Positions 1-6,537 of a stretch of 10,936 bases of DNA are shown here, in pieces. The notes beneath the pieces are model-generated. The model had not been told where the DNA came from, ran no database searches, and saw nothing but the letters and a program-made list of their open reading frames with translations. Location: positions 4,349 to 15,284 of the forward strand of contig DPEO01000056.1 of assembly GCA_003530935.1 (NCBI GenBank), written 5' to 3'. The first letter of the stretch is position 1; every line of letters starts with the position of its first letter. This stretch comes from Desulfomicrobiaceae bacterium (GTDB lineage Bacteria; Desulfobacterota; Desulfovibrionia; Desulfovibrionales; Desulfomicrobiaceae). A program made the translations under genes and the position numbers.

Positions 1-81
1 GCGCGCGTCTGTGAGTTGACTTGGAAGGGGAAATCTGCTTTGCAAGCTTGCTTTGCAAAAAAAGGTGAGGGTTTGGAAAAA
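1..81 (+). other. Leader upstream of pcm, no complete gene
   Basis: This stretch is richer in A and T than the genes that follow. Bases 39-45 (TTTGCAA) can pair with 53-59 (TTGCAAA) around a 7-base loop. The same segment holds a 9-base direct repeat, GCTTTGCAA, at 37-45 and 50-58. A TTGACT at 16-21 resembles a -35 box, but no acceptable -10 box lies 16-18 bases further on, so I do not call a promoter. A short open frame ends in TGA at 12-14 and could be the tail of an upstream gene cut by the window edge; nothing more can be said about it. Confidence 0.45.
64..70 (+). promoter_or_regulatory. Ribosome binding site deciding the pcm start
   Basis: GGTGAGG lies 11 bases before the GTG at 82 and just after the small leader hairpin. 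The frame is open back to a TTG at 16, but the residues that would be added resemble no Pcm N-terminus. TTG at 73 is a weaker alternative, because it could use AAGGTG at 62-67 with 5-base spacing. Confidence 0.5.
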
Positions 82-732
82 GTGTCTTTTTTCCGAGACT
101 TGGATTATCGTCGCCAGCGCATGGTTGCTGCCCAACTTCGCTCCCGAGGGGTGAGCGACGACCGGGTATTGGCGGCCATGGAAGCGGTGCCGCGGCACCT
201 CTTCGTGGACGAAGCCCTGGCCTCCCAAGCCTATGAGGACCACCCCGTGCCCATCGGCCATGGCCAGACTTTGTCTCAGCCGTATATGGTGGCTCTCATG
301 TCGTCCTTGCTGGAGGTGCGTCCCAAGGATCGGATTTTGGAGATCGGTACGGGATCGGGCTATCAAGCGGCCGTGCTGGCGGCCATGGGGGCGGAAGTGT
401 TCACCGTGGAGCGCATCAAGCCTTTGTATCAAGCCGCCCGCAAGCGCCTTCTTGCCTTGCGGTATTTTCAGGTGCGCCCCCGTTTGAGCGATGGCACCTT
501 GGGCTGGCCGGAGGCAGCGCCGTTTGACAAGATCATCGTAACCGCGGGCGGTCCGGAGATTCCGCTGCCGCTGGTGGAGCAACTTGCCGATCCGGGCTTT
601 TTGGTCATGCCGGTGGGACGAAACCGGCGGGAGCAACGTTTGCTGCGTCTCGTGAAACGTGGCGGACACACCCAGGTGGAAGATCACGGCGCTGTGGTCT
701 TCGTGGACCTCGTGGGGGCATACGGGTGGTAG
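82..732 (+). CDS. pcm: Protein-L-isoaspartate O-methyltransferase
   Basis: This enzyme transfers a methyl group from S-adenosylmethionine to L-isoaspartyl residues in damaged cytoplasmic proteins and so starts their repair. The predicted protein has 216 residues, a normal family length. The PCMT hallmarks appear in order. [14 protein letters not shown] (11-24) and VPRHLFV (36-42) form the N-terminal cap. [15 protein letters not shown] (57-71) is the substrate-side signature. [15 protein letters not shown] (86-100) is the SAM-binding glycine loop. FDKIIVTAG (148-156) follows, and the C-terminus is [10 protein letters not shown]. The GTG start at 82 was chosen because GGTGAGG precedes it and homology-like sequence begins immediately after; a TTG at 73 would add three residues. 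The end overlaps the next gene by 7 bases, which suggests translational coupling. Identification is firm; only the start is uncertain. Confidence 0.93.
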   Translation: MSFFRDLDYRRQRMVAAQLRSRGVSDDRVLAAMEAVPRHLFVDEALASQAYEDHPVPIGHGQTLSQPYMVALMSSLLEVRPKDRILEIGTGSGYQAAVLAAMGAEVFTVERIKPLYQAARKRLLALRYFQVRPRLSDGTLGWPEAAPFDKIIVTAGGPEIPLPLVEQLADPGFLVMPVGRNRREQRLLRLVKRGGHTQVEDHGAVVFVDLVGAYGW

Positions 733-1304
733 CCTGGCGGGAACGCATGGGCCGCGCGGCCAGGAGTCCCCGGGCCCAGTGGACCCTTGCTGCGGTTTCG
801 GCGGCCGAGGCCATCTTTTTTCCCATCCCACCGGACCCCATGCTCCTTGCCATGGGATTGGCGTGTCCGGCCCGGGTGTTCCGCTATGCGGCCATAACGG
901 TGGTCGCCTCGGTGCTTGGTGGCGTGGTGGGCTACGGCATTGGGGCCTTTTTTATGGACGCCGTGGGCTGGCCGCTCATCCATGCGCTGGGTATTGCACG
1001 ACATTACGATACGGTGCAGGCTTGGTATACGGCATACGATGCCTGGGCCGTGGTGGTTGCTGGGCTCACGCCGGTGCCCTATAAACTGTGCACGCTGACG
1101 GCCGGGGCCTTTGGAGTCCGTTTTTGGGTGTTTGTGGCGGCCTCCGTCATTGGCCGGGGGGTCCGGTTTTTTGCCGTGGCCGCATTGGTGTACTGGTGGG
1201 GAGAACGGGCTCGGCAATTGGTGGAGCAGCGTTTGAATTGGATCGTTTCGATCGGCGTCCTCGTGGTCATCATGGCCGCCGTAGCTTTTGGGGTATTGCG
1301 TTAG
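726..1304 (+). CDS. YqaA/DedA-like (SNARE-associated) inner-membrane protein
   Basis: This is a 192-residue integral membrane protein of the DedA/VTT superfamily, closest in look to the short YqaA-type members. The superfamily includes lipid carriers and scramblases, but the substrate of this type is not established. Sequence signs are an N-terminal amphipathic stretch, then [14 protein letters not shown] (27-40), a glycine-rich helix [11 protein letters not shown] (63-73), the signature [18 protein letters not shown] (113-130) and the conserved arginine region GRGVRFF (143-149), ending in a hydrophobic helix at about 172-190. The GTG start at 726 overlaps pcm by 7 bases and has GTGGGGG at 712-718 upstream. 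ATG at 747 is possible but would remove part of the N-terminal helix. The next gene follows after 11 bases. Confidence 0.82.
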   Translation: MVAWRERMGRAARSPRAQWTLAAVSAAEAIFFPIPPDPMLLAMGLACPARVFRYAAITVVASVLGGVVGYGIGAFFMDAVGWPLIHALGIARHYDTVQAWYTAYDAWAVVVAGLTPVPYKLCTLTAGAFGVRFWVFVAASVIGRGVRFFAVAALVYWWGERARQLVEQRLNWIVSIGVLVVIMAAVAFGVLR

Positions 1305-1308
1305 GAGG
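1303..1308 (+). promoter_or_regulatory. Ribosome binding site of the Mrp gene
   Basis: AGGAGG is a consensus Shine-Dalgarno sequence overlapping the stop codon of the membrane-protein gene. It lies 7 bases before the ATG at 1316 and fixes that start. The frame itself is open much further upstream, back into the preceding gene. Confidence 0.85.
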
Positions 1309-1315
1309 TTGTATT

Positions 1316-2221
1316 ATGACGACAAAATCAGGTTGTTCTTCGTGCGCTGGCGCGAAGAAATTGGGCCGGATTCAGGAAAGTCCGGAATCGGCCATGGAGC
1401 GGCAGGACCGGCAGATTGCCTCCACACTGTCGCGCATCAAATATAAATTGTTTGTCATGAGCGGTAAGGGCGGCGTGGGAAAGAGCTCTATTGCGGTCAA
1501 CCTTGCGGCGGCTTTGGCGCTGCAGGGCTACCGCGTGGGGCTTTTGGACGTGGACATCCACGGGCCCAGTGTGCCCCATCTTTTGGGCCTCAAGGGACTT
1601 TTGGAAATCGAGCGCGATCACGGTGTCCTGCCCAAGCGCTACAATGAAAATCTGGCGGTGGTCTCCATGGAGTCGCTCCTCAAGGATCCGGATCAGGCGG
1701 TGCTGTGGAAAGGCCCCATGAAGACTTCGGCCATCCGCCAGTTCATCTCGGATGTACTCTGGGGGGATCTGGATTTTCTGGTGGTGGATTCGCCTCCAGG
1801 AACGGGCGACGAGCCCATGACCGTGCTCAAGACCATGCCGGACGCCCTGAGCATCGTGGTCACCACCCCGCAGGAGATCTCCCTCGCCGACGTGCGTAAG
1901 GCCATCAATTTCTTGCAGTACACGCGGGCCAATATCCTTGGTGTGGTGGAGAACATGAGCGGGCTCGTTTGTCCGCATTGTGCGCAGGAGATCTCGCTCT
2001 TCAAGAAAGGCGGCGGTGAAGAATTGGCCCGCAAATACGGATTGCAGTTTTTGGGCGCCATCCCCCTGGACCCCGCCACGGTAGTGGCAGGGGATCTGGG
2101 AAAACCCGTGGTGCTCTTGGATGGCGAATCTCCCGCCAAAATCGCCTTGTTGCAATTTGCCCAGAGGGTGGTACAGGCCATTGAAAGCAGCCTGGAGGCG
2201 GCGTCTACGCCGGCACCTTAA
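1316..2221 (+). CDS. mrp: Mrp/NBP35-family iron-sulfur cluster carrier ATPase
   Basis: This is a P-loop ATPase of the Mrp/NBP35/ApbC family, which binds a [4Fe-4S] cluster at a dimer interface and passes it to target apoproteins in the cytoplasm. The protein has 301 residues. The deviant Walker A motif SGKGGVGKSS spans 49-58, the switch I region DVDIHGPS 78-85, and the switch II/Walker B-like DSPPGTGDE 158-166. The cluster-binding CPHC motif is at 219-222 (C219, C222), just after VVENMSGLV. A second pair, C7 and C10 (CSSC), sits at the extreme N-terminus, reminiscent of the cysteine-bearing N-terminus of eukaryotic Nbp35 but with only two cysteines. The consensus AGGAGG and the immediate CSSC-containing N-terminus support this ATG over the longer open frame. 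In anaerobes such carriers serve Fe-S enzymes; the specific clients here are unknown. Confidence 0.93.
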   Translation: MTTKSGCSSCAGAKKLGRIQESPESAMERQDRQIASTLSRIKYKLFVMSGKGGVGKSSIAVNLAAALALQGYRVGLLDVDIHGPSVPHLLGLKGLLEIERDHGVLPKRYNENLAVVSMESLLKDPDQAVLWKGPMKTSAIRQFISDVLWGDLDFLVVDSPPGTGDEPMTVLKTMPDALSIVVTTPQEISLADVRKAINFLQYTRANILGVVENMSGLVCPHCAQEISLFKKGGGEELARKYGLQFLGAIPLDPATVVAGDLGKPVVLLDGESPAKIALLQFAQRVVQAIESSLEAASTPAP

Positions 2222-2243
2222 TACAAGGCGCGAGAGGGGCGGA

Positions 2244-2831
2244 ATGCGGTGGTGTGTGGCCTTGGCGGTGATTCTTGCTCTGGCTGTCCCTTCGTGGGCA
2301 GAAGGGCGCTTTTATTACGCCATCAATCGTGACGGCTCGCTCCATGTCAGCGACATGCCCCTCTCTCCGCGCTTCAAGCCCTTTCGTTTTACCCATTCCG
2401 TGAACTACATCCGGCGCGTGGCCTTGGGGATGCGCCGCAAGCAGGTATCGTGGCCGCAGGTGGAACGTCTCGCCACGGTGGCCGCCACGCGCTATGGGCT
2501 GGACCCGCGTTTGGTGCTTGCCATTATTGACGTGGAGTCTGGAGGCGATGCCGGCGCGGTGTCCTCAGCCGGGGCGCAGGGCATCATGCAAATCATGCCG
2601 GACACTGCCCGGGAGCTGGATTTGGACGCCCCTTTTGATCCAGAAGCCAACATCGACGCCGGGGTGCGGTACCTCCGGCAGATGCTCCAGCGTTTCGGTG
2701 AACTGCGTTTGGCTGTGGCTGCGTACAATGCGGGGCCCGGCGCGGTGGAGCGCTATGGCGGCGTTCCGCCGTACCCGGAGACCCAAACCTACGTGAACCG
2801 GGTTCTTTCCCGCCTTCAGGCGAGCAGATAA
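2244..2831 (+). CDS. Secreted lytic transglycosylase (SLT domain)
   Basis: This protein probably cleaves the MurNAc-GlcNAc bond of peptidoglycan in the periplasm, forming 1,6-anhydroMurNAc ends. It has 195 residues. A signal peptide covers 1-19, with a hydrophobic core at 4-15 and likely cleavage after SWA. A short region at 21-50 (FYYAINRDGSLHVSDMPL) looks like the DUF4124-type module often found before SLT domains. The SLT domain spans about 75-190: YGLDPRLVLAIIDVESGGD contains the catalytic glutamate E98, followed by GAQGIMQIMPDTA (110-122), NIDAGVRYL (136-144) and AAYNAGPGAVERYGG (159-173). The start is ATG 2244, preceded by GAGAGGGG at 2232-2239; the open frame upstream overlaps mrp and is not signal-peptide-like. 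The stop TAA abuts the pgsA ATG with no gap. Confidence 0.9.
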   Translation: MRWCVALAVILALAVPSWAEGRFYYAINRDGSLHVSDMPLSPRFKPFRFTHSVNYIRRVALGMRRKQVSWPQVERLATVAATRYGLDPRLVLAIIDVESGGDAGAVSSAGAQGIMQIMPDTARELDLDAPFDPEANIDAGVRYLRQMLQRFGELRLAVAAYNAGPGAVERYGGVPPYPETQTYVNRVLSRLQASR

Positions 2832-3371
2832 ATGTATTCTATTCCTAATATTCTCACGTTATTACGTGTGGCCGCCGTTCCTCTTCTCATGATTCTTCTT
2901 GCTATGCCCGGGCCGGTGGTCTGTCCGCTGGCGGCAGTGGTGTTCGCCTTGGCCGCCCTGACGGACCTGGCTGACGGGATTATCGCCCGCCGCTACAACC
3001 AGATCACCACAGTGGGGAAGTTTCTGGATCCAGTGGCGGACAAGGTGCTCGTGGTTTCGGTGCTGATCCTGCTCGCCGGGTTGCAATGGGTGCCGGCGTG
3101 GGTGGTGGTGGTCATCGTGGCACGCGACATCTTGATCACCGGCCTGCGGGCGGTGGCGGCCGAGCAAGGGGTGGTCATCGCCGCCGACCGTTATGGGAAA
3201 TGGAAGACCGCCATGCAAAGTGTCGCCTTGGTGCCGCTCATCTATCACTATCCCCTTTGGGGTTTGAATATGAGCGCCATCGGCATGGTCTTTCTGTACG
3301 CTGCCTTGGTGCTCACGGTCTATTCGGGGTGGAACTACTTCGTCTCGTTCTCGGGAACGATCCGTCATTAG
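2832..3371 (+). CDS. pgsA: CDP-diacylglycerol-glycerol-3-phosphate 3-phosphatidyltransferase
   Basis: PgsA makes phosphatidylglycerophosphate from CDP-diacylglycerol and glycerol-3-phosphate in the inner membrane, the committed step to phosphatidylglycerol and cardiolipin. The 179-residue protein opens with the typical YSIPNILTLLRVAAVPLL. It carries the full CDP-alcohol phosphotransferase signature D45-x2-D48-G49-x2-A52-R53-x8-G62-x3-D66-x3-D70, including GKFLDPVADK. ARDILITGLR (about 106-115) and a conserved RYGKWKTAMQ (about 129-138) follow, as usual in PgsA. Several hydrophobic helices fit a six-pass protein. The ATG directly follows the stop of the preceding gene. Only a weak AGGCGAG at 2818-2824 serves as Shine-Dalgarno, so translation is likely coupled. 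The pilT gene begins 10 bases downstream. Confidence 0.94.
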   Translation: MYSIPNILTLLRVAAVPLLMILLAMPGPVVCPLAAVVFALAALTDLADGIIARRYNQITTVGKFLDPVADKVLVVSVLILLAGLQWVPAWVVVVIVARDILITGLRAVAAEQGVVIAADRYGKWKTAMQSVALVPLIYHYPLWGLNMSAIGMVFLYAALVLTVYSGWNYFVSFSGTIRH

Positions 3372-3381
3372 AGGGGGGAGT

Positions 3382-4464
3382 ATGGCGCAAATCGATGCCT
3401 TTTTCAAAATGATGCACGATCTCGGTGCATCGGACTTGCATCTTTCGTCCGGATCTCAACCGATCATCCGTTTGCATGGAGATATGCAGCGGGTCAAATA
3501 CAAGATTCTCGAGCATGACGAACTCAAGAAACTCCTCTACGAGATCACGCCGGAGAATAAGATCAAACAGTTCGAGGAAACGGGGGACGTGGACTTTTCC
3601 TACGAGGTGCCTCACGTGGCCCGGTACCGCGCCAATTTTTTCATGCAAAAGCGTGGGATCGGCGCGGTCTTTCGCGAGATTCCCCAGAAGATCCTCACCG
3701 TGGACGAGTTGGGGCTGCCGCCTATCCTCAAAAATTTGGCCATGCTCCCCAAAGGCTTGGTGTTGGTCACGGGTCCCACGGGCTCCGGTAAGTCCACCAC
3801 CTTGGCGGCCATCATCGACTACGCCAACAAGATGCGCAAAGACCATATCCTCACTATCGAGGACCCCATCGAGTTTGTGCACGAACCCCAGAACTGTCTC
3901 ATCAACCAGCGTGAGGTGGGGCGCGATACCTTGAGTTTCAATGCCGCCTTGCGCGGGGCGCTGCGTGAAGATCCGGATATCATCCTGGTGGGTGAAATGC
4001 GTGATCTGGAGACCATCCAGCTGGCCTTGGAAGCGGCGGAAACCGGTCATTTGGTGTTTGGCACCTTGCATACCATCTCGGCTTCCAAGACCATCGACCG
4101 TATCATCGAGGTCTTCCCCGGCGATCTGCAGGGCCAGGTGCGCTCAGGATTGGCGGATTCCCTGCGGGCCATCGTGGCCCAGAACCTTTTTAAACGCGTC
4201 GACAAGCCGGGGCGCTGCGCGGCCTTGGAGATTCTTATCGCCTTGCCGGCGGTGCGTAATCTCATCCGGGAGAACAAGATTTTTCAGATCAACTCGGTCA
4301 TCGAAACCGGGAAGAAGTATGGCATGCAGAGCCTGGACGATGCTATCATGCAGCTCCTTATGGCAGGGAAGATCGACGCGGAGCAGGCCTACAACAAGGC
4401 GGTCAACAAGTCCAAATTCCGGGATTTTCTGACCACGCCGCCGCAAGACTTCACCGAGGTCTAG
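3382..4464 (+). CDS. pilT: Type IV pilus retraction ATPase PilT
   Basis: PilT is the hexameric cytoplasmic motor that depolymerises type IV pili, powering twitching motility and DNA uptake. The 360-residue protein has the normal PilT length. The N-terminal PAS-like domain contains SDLHLSSGSQP (17-27) and DVDFSYEV (69-76). The ATPase core has Walker A GPTGSGKST (131-139), Asp box TIEDPIEF (158-165), Walker B IILVGEMRD (200-208, glutamate E205) and His box AETGHLVFGTLHT (219-231, H223 and H230). The PilT-specific retraction motif appears as AVRNLIRE (290-297, canonical AIRNLIRE). A purine-rich GAGGGGGG at 3371-3378 supplies the ribosome binding site. A PilT-like paralogue follows after one base. 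No pilin or assembly genes are in the window, so the rest of the pilus machinery must lie elsewhere. Confidence 0.95.
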   Translation: MAQIDAFFKMMHDLGASDLHLSSGSQPIIRLHGDMQRVKYKILEHDELKKLLYEITPENKIKQFEETGDVDFSYEVPHVARYRANFFMQKRGIGAVFREIPQKILTVDELGLPPILKNLAMLPKGLVLVTGPTGSGKSTTLAAIIDYANKMRKDHILTIEDPIEFVHEPQNCLINQREVGRDTLSFNAALRGALREDPDIILVGEMRDLETIQLALEAAETGHLVFGTLHTISASKTIDRIIEVFPGDLQGQVRSGLADSLRAIVAQNLFKRVDKPGRCAALEILIALPAVRNLIRENKIFQINSVIETGKKYGMQSLDDAIMQLLMAGKIDAEQAYNKAVNKSKFRDFLTTPPQDFTEV

Positions 4465-4465
4465 T

Positions 4466-5647
4466 ATGCAGCGCGCTGATTTTGATCATCTCCTCCATCA
4501 GGCTTTGCATTTTGCCCCAGACACCTCGGACCTCATCTTCACAGTGGGAAAACCCGTGCAGGCCGAGGTGCATGGAGATCTCCAGGACGTTCCCTTGCAG
4601 CCCAACCCGGGGCCGCTTTTGCCCCGGCAGGTGGAGGCCATCGCCACCTGCCTCATGGGGCGCAATATCCGCTTGTACGAGGATCAATTGCGCACCGGGT
4701 CTTGCGATCTGTCTTACGAGCTTGCCGGGGTGTGCCGCTTTCGTGTCAACATCTTGAGCCAGAAAGGCTCGCTTGCCATTGTCATGCGCAAGCTCACCGC
4801 CGTGGTCCCCACCATCGATCAATTGCGGTTGCCGGCGGTCTTTCACGAAATGGCACGGGAGAAATTTGGGCTCATTTTGGTTACCGGTGCCACGGGTTCG
4901 GGTAAATCCACCTCTCTCGCAGCGCTCATCGATGCGATCAATGCGCAATTCGCCAAACACATCGTGACGTTGGAAGATCCCATCGAGTACGTGCACACCC
5001 ACAAGCGGGGCACTGTCAACCAACGGGAGCTGGGGTTGGATTTCGACTCGTTTGCCTCCGGCCTGCGAGCGGCCCTGCGTCAGGCCCCCAAGGTCATCCT
5101 GGTGGGGGAAATCCGTGATCGGGAAACCATGAGTATTGCCTTGGAGGCGGCGGAGACCGGTCACTTGGTGCTCGGGACCTTGCACACTGCGGACACGGGG
5201 CAGACCATCAACCGTGTAATCGGCATGTTTGAGCTGGCCGAGGAGCGGCTTATTCGTTCTCGTTTGGCCGAGAGCCTCAAATTCATCATCTCGCAGCGGC
5301 TCATGCCCAAGCGTAGCGGCGGACGGGTGGCGGCCTTTGAAATCCTCAAAACCAACTTGCGTATCCGCGACCTCATCTATAACGGCGAGACTGAAGAGAA
5401 GACTTTTTATCAGGTGGTGGAGTCTGGATCGGCGTATGGTATGATCACCTTTGATCAATATCTGGCCGAACTCTTCTCACAGAATGTGATTTCCGAGGCC
5501 GTGGCCATGACCAACGCTTCGGATAAGTCCAAACTGGCGCAGATGATCGACAAGATCAAGGCTGCTCGTGGTGAAAAGGTCACCAATATCGATGGATTGG
5601 AGTTGGATTTGGAGTATGAGAAAAAGGTCGTGGAGCGACCCAGCTAA
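4466..5647 (+). CDS. PilU-like second PilT-family ATPase
   Basis: This is a paralogue of the preceding PilT; by position and sequence it resembles PilU, the accessory retraction ATPase that in studied pilus systems works together with PilT. It has 393 residues. Walker A is GATGSGKST (141-149), the Asp box TLEDPIEY (168-175), Walker B VILVGEIRD (210-218) and the His box AETGHLVLGTLHT (229-241), so the ATPase looks intact. Differences from PilT: the N-terminal SDLHL motif reads SDLIF (21-25), the AIRNLIRE motif is replaced by NLRIRDLIYNGETEE (297-311), and there is a charged tail of about 35 residues (360-393) rich in Lys, Glu and Asp. It starts one base after the pilT stop and has no clear Shine-Dalgarno of its own, so translation is probably coupled. 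I leave the symbol blank because pilT2 and pilU are both possible names. Confidence 0.88.
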   Translation: MQRADFDHLLHQALHFAPDTSDLIFTVGKPVQAEVHGDLQDVPLQPNPGPLLPRQVEAIATCLMGRNIRLYEDQLRTGSCDLSYELAGVCRFRVNILSQKGSLAIVMRKLTAVVPTIDQLRLPAVFHEMAREKFGLILVTGATGSGKSTSLAALIDAINAQFAKHIVTLEDPIEYVHTHKRGTVNQRELGLDFDSFASGLRAALRQAPKVILVGEIRDRETMSIALEAAETGHLVLGTLHTADTGQTINRVIGMFELAEERLIRSRLAESLKFIISQRLMPKRSGGRVAAFEILKTNLRIRDLIYNGETEEKTFYQVVESGSAYGMITFDQYLAELFSQNVISEAVAMTNASDKSKLAQMIDKIKAARGEKVTNIDGLELDLEYEKKVVERPS

Positions 5648-5651
5648 GGAG
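5646..5651 (+). promoter_or_regulatory. Ribosome binding site of the zinc-ribbon gene
   Basis: AAGGAG overlaps the TAA stop of the PilU-like gene and lies 5 bases before the ATG at 5657. It supports that start and ties translation of the two genes together. Confidence 0.75.
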
Positions 5652-5656
5652 AGGGC

Positions 5657-6268
5657 ATGGAAATCCGTTGCCACCAATGTGATGCCCGGTTCGTGCTGCC
5701 TCCGGAACGCATCCCTGAGGCGCGACGCTTCAAGGTAAGCTGTCCCCAGTGCAAGCAGCCTATCCTGGTGGAGCGTCCTGAGGCGAAGAAGGCGCAAACG
5801 TCTGCGGCAGTGCCCGATGAACCCGAGTATTTTCCTCATGACGCCCATGTGGCTTTTGTGTATGTCCAGCAGGCAGCCCTGCATCAGCGCATCTGTGATT
5901 ATGTTCGCAACCGCGGCGGATATGTGTCGGAGGCCCGCAGTATTGACCAGGCCATGGCCAAGATCCGCGCCAACTATTATCACGAGATGATTTTCCAAGA
6001 TGATGCCGAAGGCCGCCAGCTTTTGGAAGTCGTTGCGACGTGGAATGGACTCCGGCGGCGGGAAGTCAACGTCATTTTGGTGGAGTCGGATCGTCGTACG
6101 TTGTCGGGCATGGACGCATTTTTGGTTGGGGTGAATGCGGTGATCTCCAGTAAGGACTCTGCAGAAATTGAGAAATTTTTGGACCTTGCCCGGGATGCGT
6201 ACAAAGCTTTCCAAGAGCCATGGAAGATCGCGGCTGCCCATGTTCATGGCGTAGGGATCGAATCGTGA
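5657..6268 (+). CDS. MJ0042-type zinc-ribbon protein with degenerate receiver-like domain
   Basis: I do not recognise a characterised homologue of this 203-residue protein. Residues 1-38 form a zinc ribbon: C5-x2-C8 and C29-x2-C32 in the context MEIRCHQCDARFVLP...VSCPQCKQPILV, the MJ0042 or zinc_ribbon_4/5 type. A short linker rich in Ala, Lys and Glu (40-62) follows. Residues 64-185 have the strand/helix rhythm of a response-regulator receiver. VAFVYVQQ is in the place of strand 1, EMIFQDD (110-116) in strand 3, VNVILVESD (137-145) in strand 4 and NAVISSKDSAEIEKFL (160-175) in strand 5/helix 5. The acidic pair expected after strand 1 is missing (Q71, Q72). D115 and K166 could be the phosphoacceptor and lysine positions, so this is probably a pseudo-receiver. 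It sits just after two pilus motors and overlaps the division gene by 4 bases. A role in pilus or polarity control is only a guess. Confidence 0.72.
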   Translation: MEIRCHQCDARFVLPPERIPEARRFKVSCPQCKQPILVERPEAKKAQTSAAVPDEPEYFPHDAHVAFVYVQQAALHQRICDYVRNRGGYVSEARSIDQAMAKIRANYYHEMIFQDDAEGRQLLEVVATWNGLRRREVNVILVESDRRTLSGMDAFLVGVNAVISSKDSAEIEKFLDLARDAYKAFQEPWKIAAAHVHGVGIES

Positions 6269-6537
6269 TATGGCGTATTGTGATTGGATTCCTTGTGGTT
6301 CTTGATTTGGTTTTGGTATACCGGATTGTGCATCCAGAGACCGGGGTGCCTGCATATCGGCAGCTTCGGGAGCGGACCCAGGAACTGCGAGGAAAAATTC
6401 AGCGGATCGATGCGGAAAATAAAGAGCTTAGTGCCGAGATCCGCCTTTTGCGGAAGGACGAACAGTATGTTCGTCGCTTGGTGCGGCGTGAACTTCTTTA
6501 TGCGGAAGAAAATGAAATCATGTACATATTCAAGTGA
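6265..6537 (+). CDS. FtsB/DivIC-like septum formation initiator
   Basis: This is a small bitopic membrane protein of the FtsB/DivIC family, which links FtsQ and FtsL in the divisome and helps activate septal peptidoglycan synthesis. The 90-residue product has a single transmembrane helix at 2-21 (WRIVIGFLVVLDLVLVY). A coiled coil at about 30-66 (RQLRERTQELRGKIQRIDAE and on) follows, and the family's closing pattern RRELLYAEENEIMYIF (74-89). The GTG start at 6265 overlaps the previous stop as GTGA and has TAGGGA at 6252-6257; the frame extends 15 codons further upstream, but those residues do not fit. GC content is visibly lower than in the flanking genes. The stop overlaps the next start as TGATG. 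FtsB and DivIC cannot be told apart from sequence alone, so no symbol is given. Confidence 0.82.
   Translation: MIWRIVIGFLVVLDLVLVYRIVHPETGVPAYRQLRERTQELRGKIQRIDAENKELSAEIRLLRKDEQYVRRLVRRELLYAEENEIMYIFK

Noticed and set aside
16..45. Possible sigma-70 promoter with TTGACT at 16-21
   Set aside because: The hexamers 16-18 bases downstream are TTTGCA-like and do not resemble TATAAT.
16..81. N-terminal extension of pcm from a TTG at 16
   Set aside because: The extra 22 residues come from the repeat/hairpin segment and do not resemble a Pcm N-terminus, and no ribosome binding site precedes the TTG.
1088..1315. N-terminal extension of mrp overlapping the membrane-protein gene
   Set aside because: The extension reads the upstream gene in another frame, and a consensus AGGAGG precedes the ATG at 1316.
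3346..3359. Possible terminator hairpin CGTTC-TCGG-GAACG at the end of pgsA
   Set aside because: The stem has five pairs, lies inside the coding sequence and is not followed by a T tract, so intrinsic termination is unlikely.
4026..5180. Near-repeat DNA around the His-box codons of the two PilT-type genes
   Set aside because: The similarity (for example 4026-4066 against 5141-5180) is explained by conserved protein motifs in paralogues; it is not a separate repeat element.
4451..5458. 335-codon open frame on the minus strand opposite the PilU-like gene
   Set aside because: It is antisense to an intact ATPase. A similar shadow lies opposite pilT at 3313-4071, and the likeness between the two shadows simply follows from the paralogy of the + strand genes.
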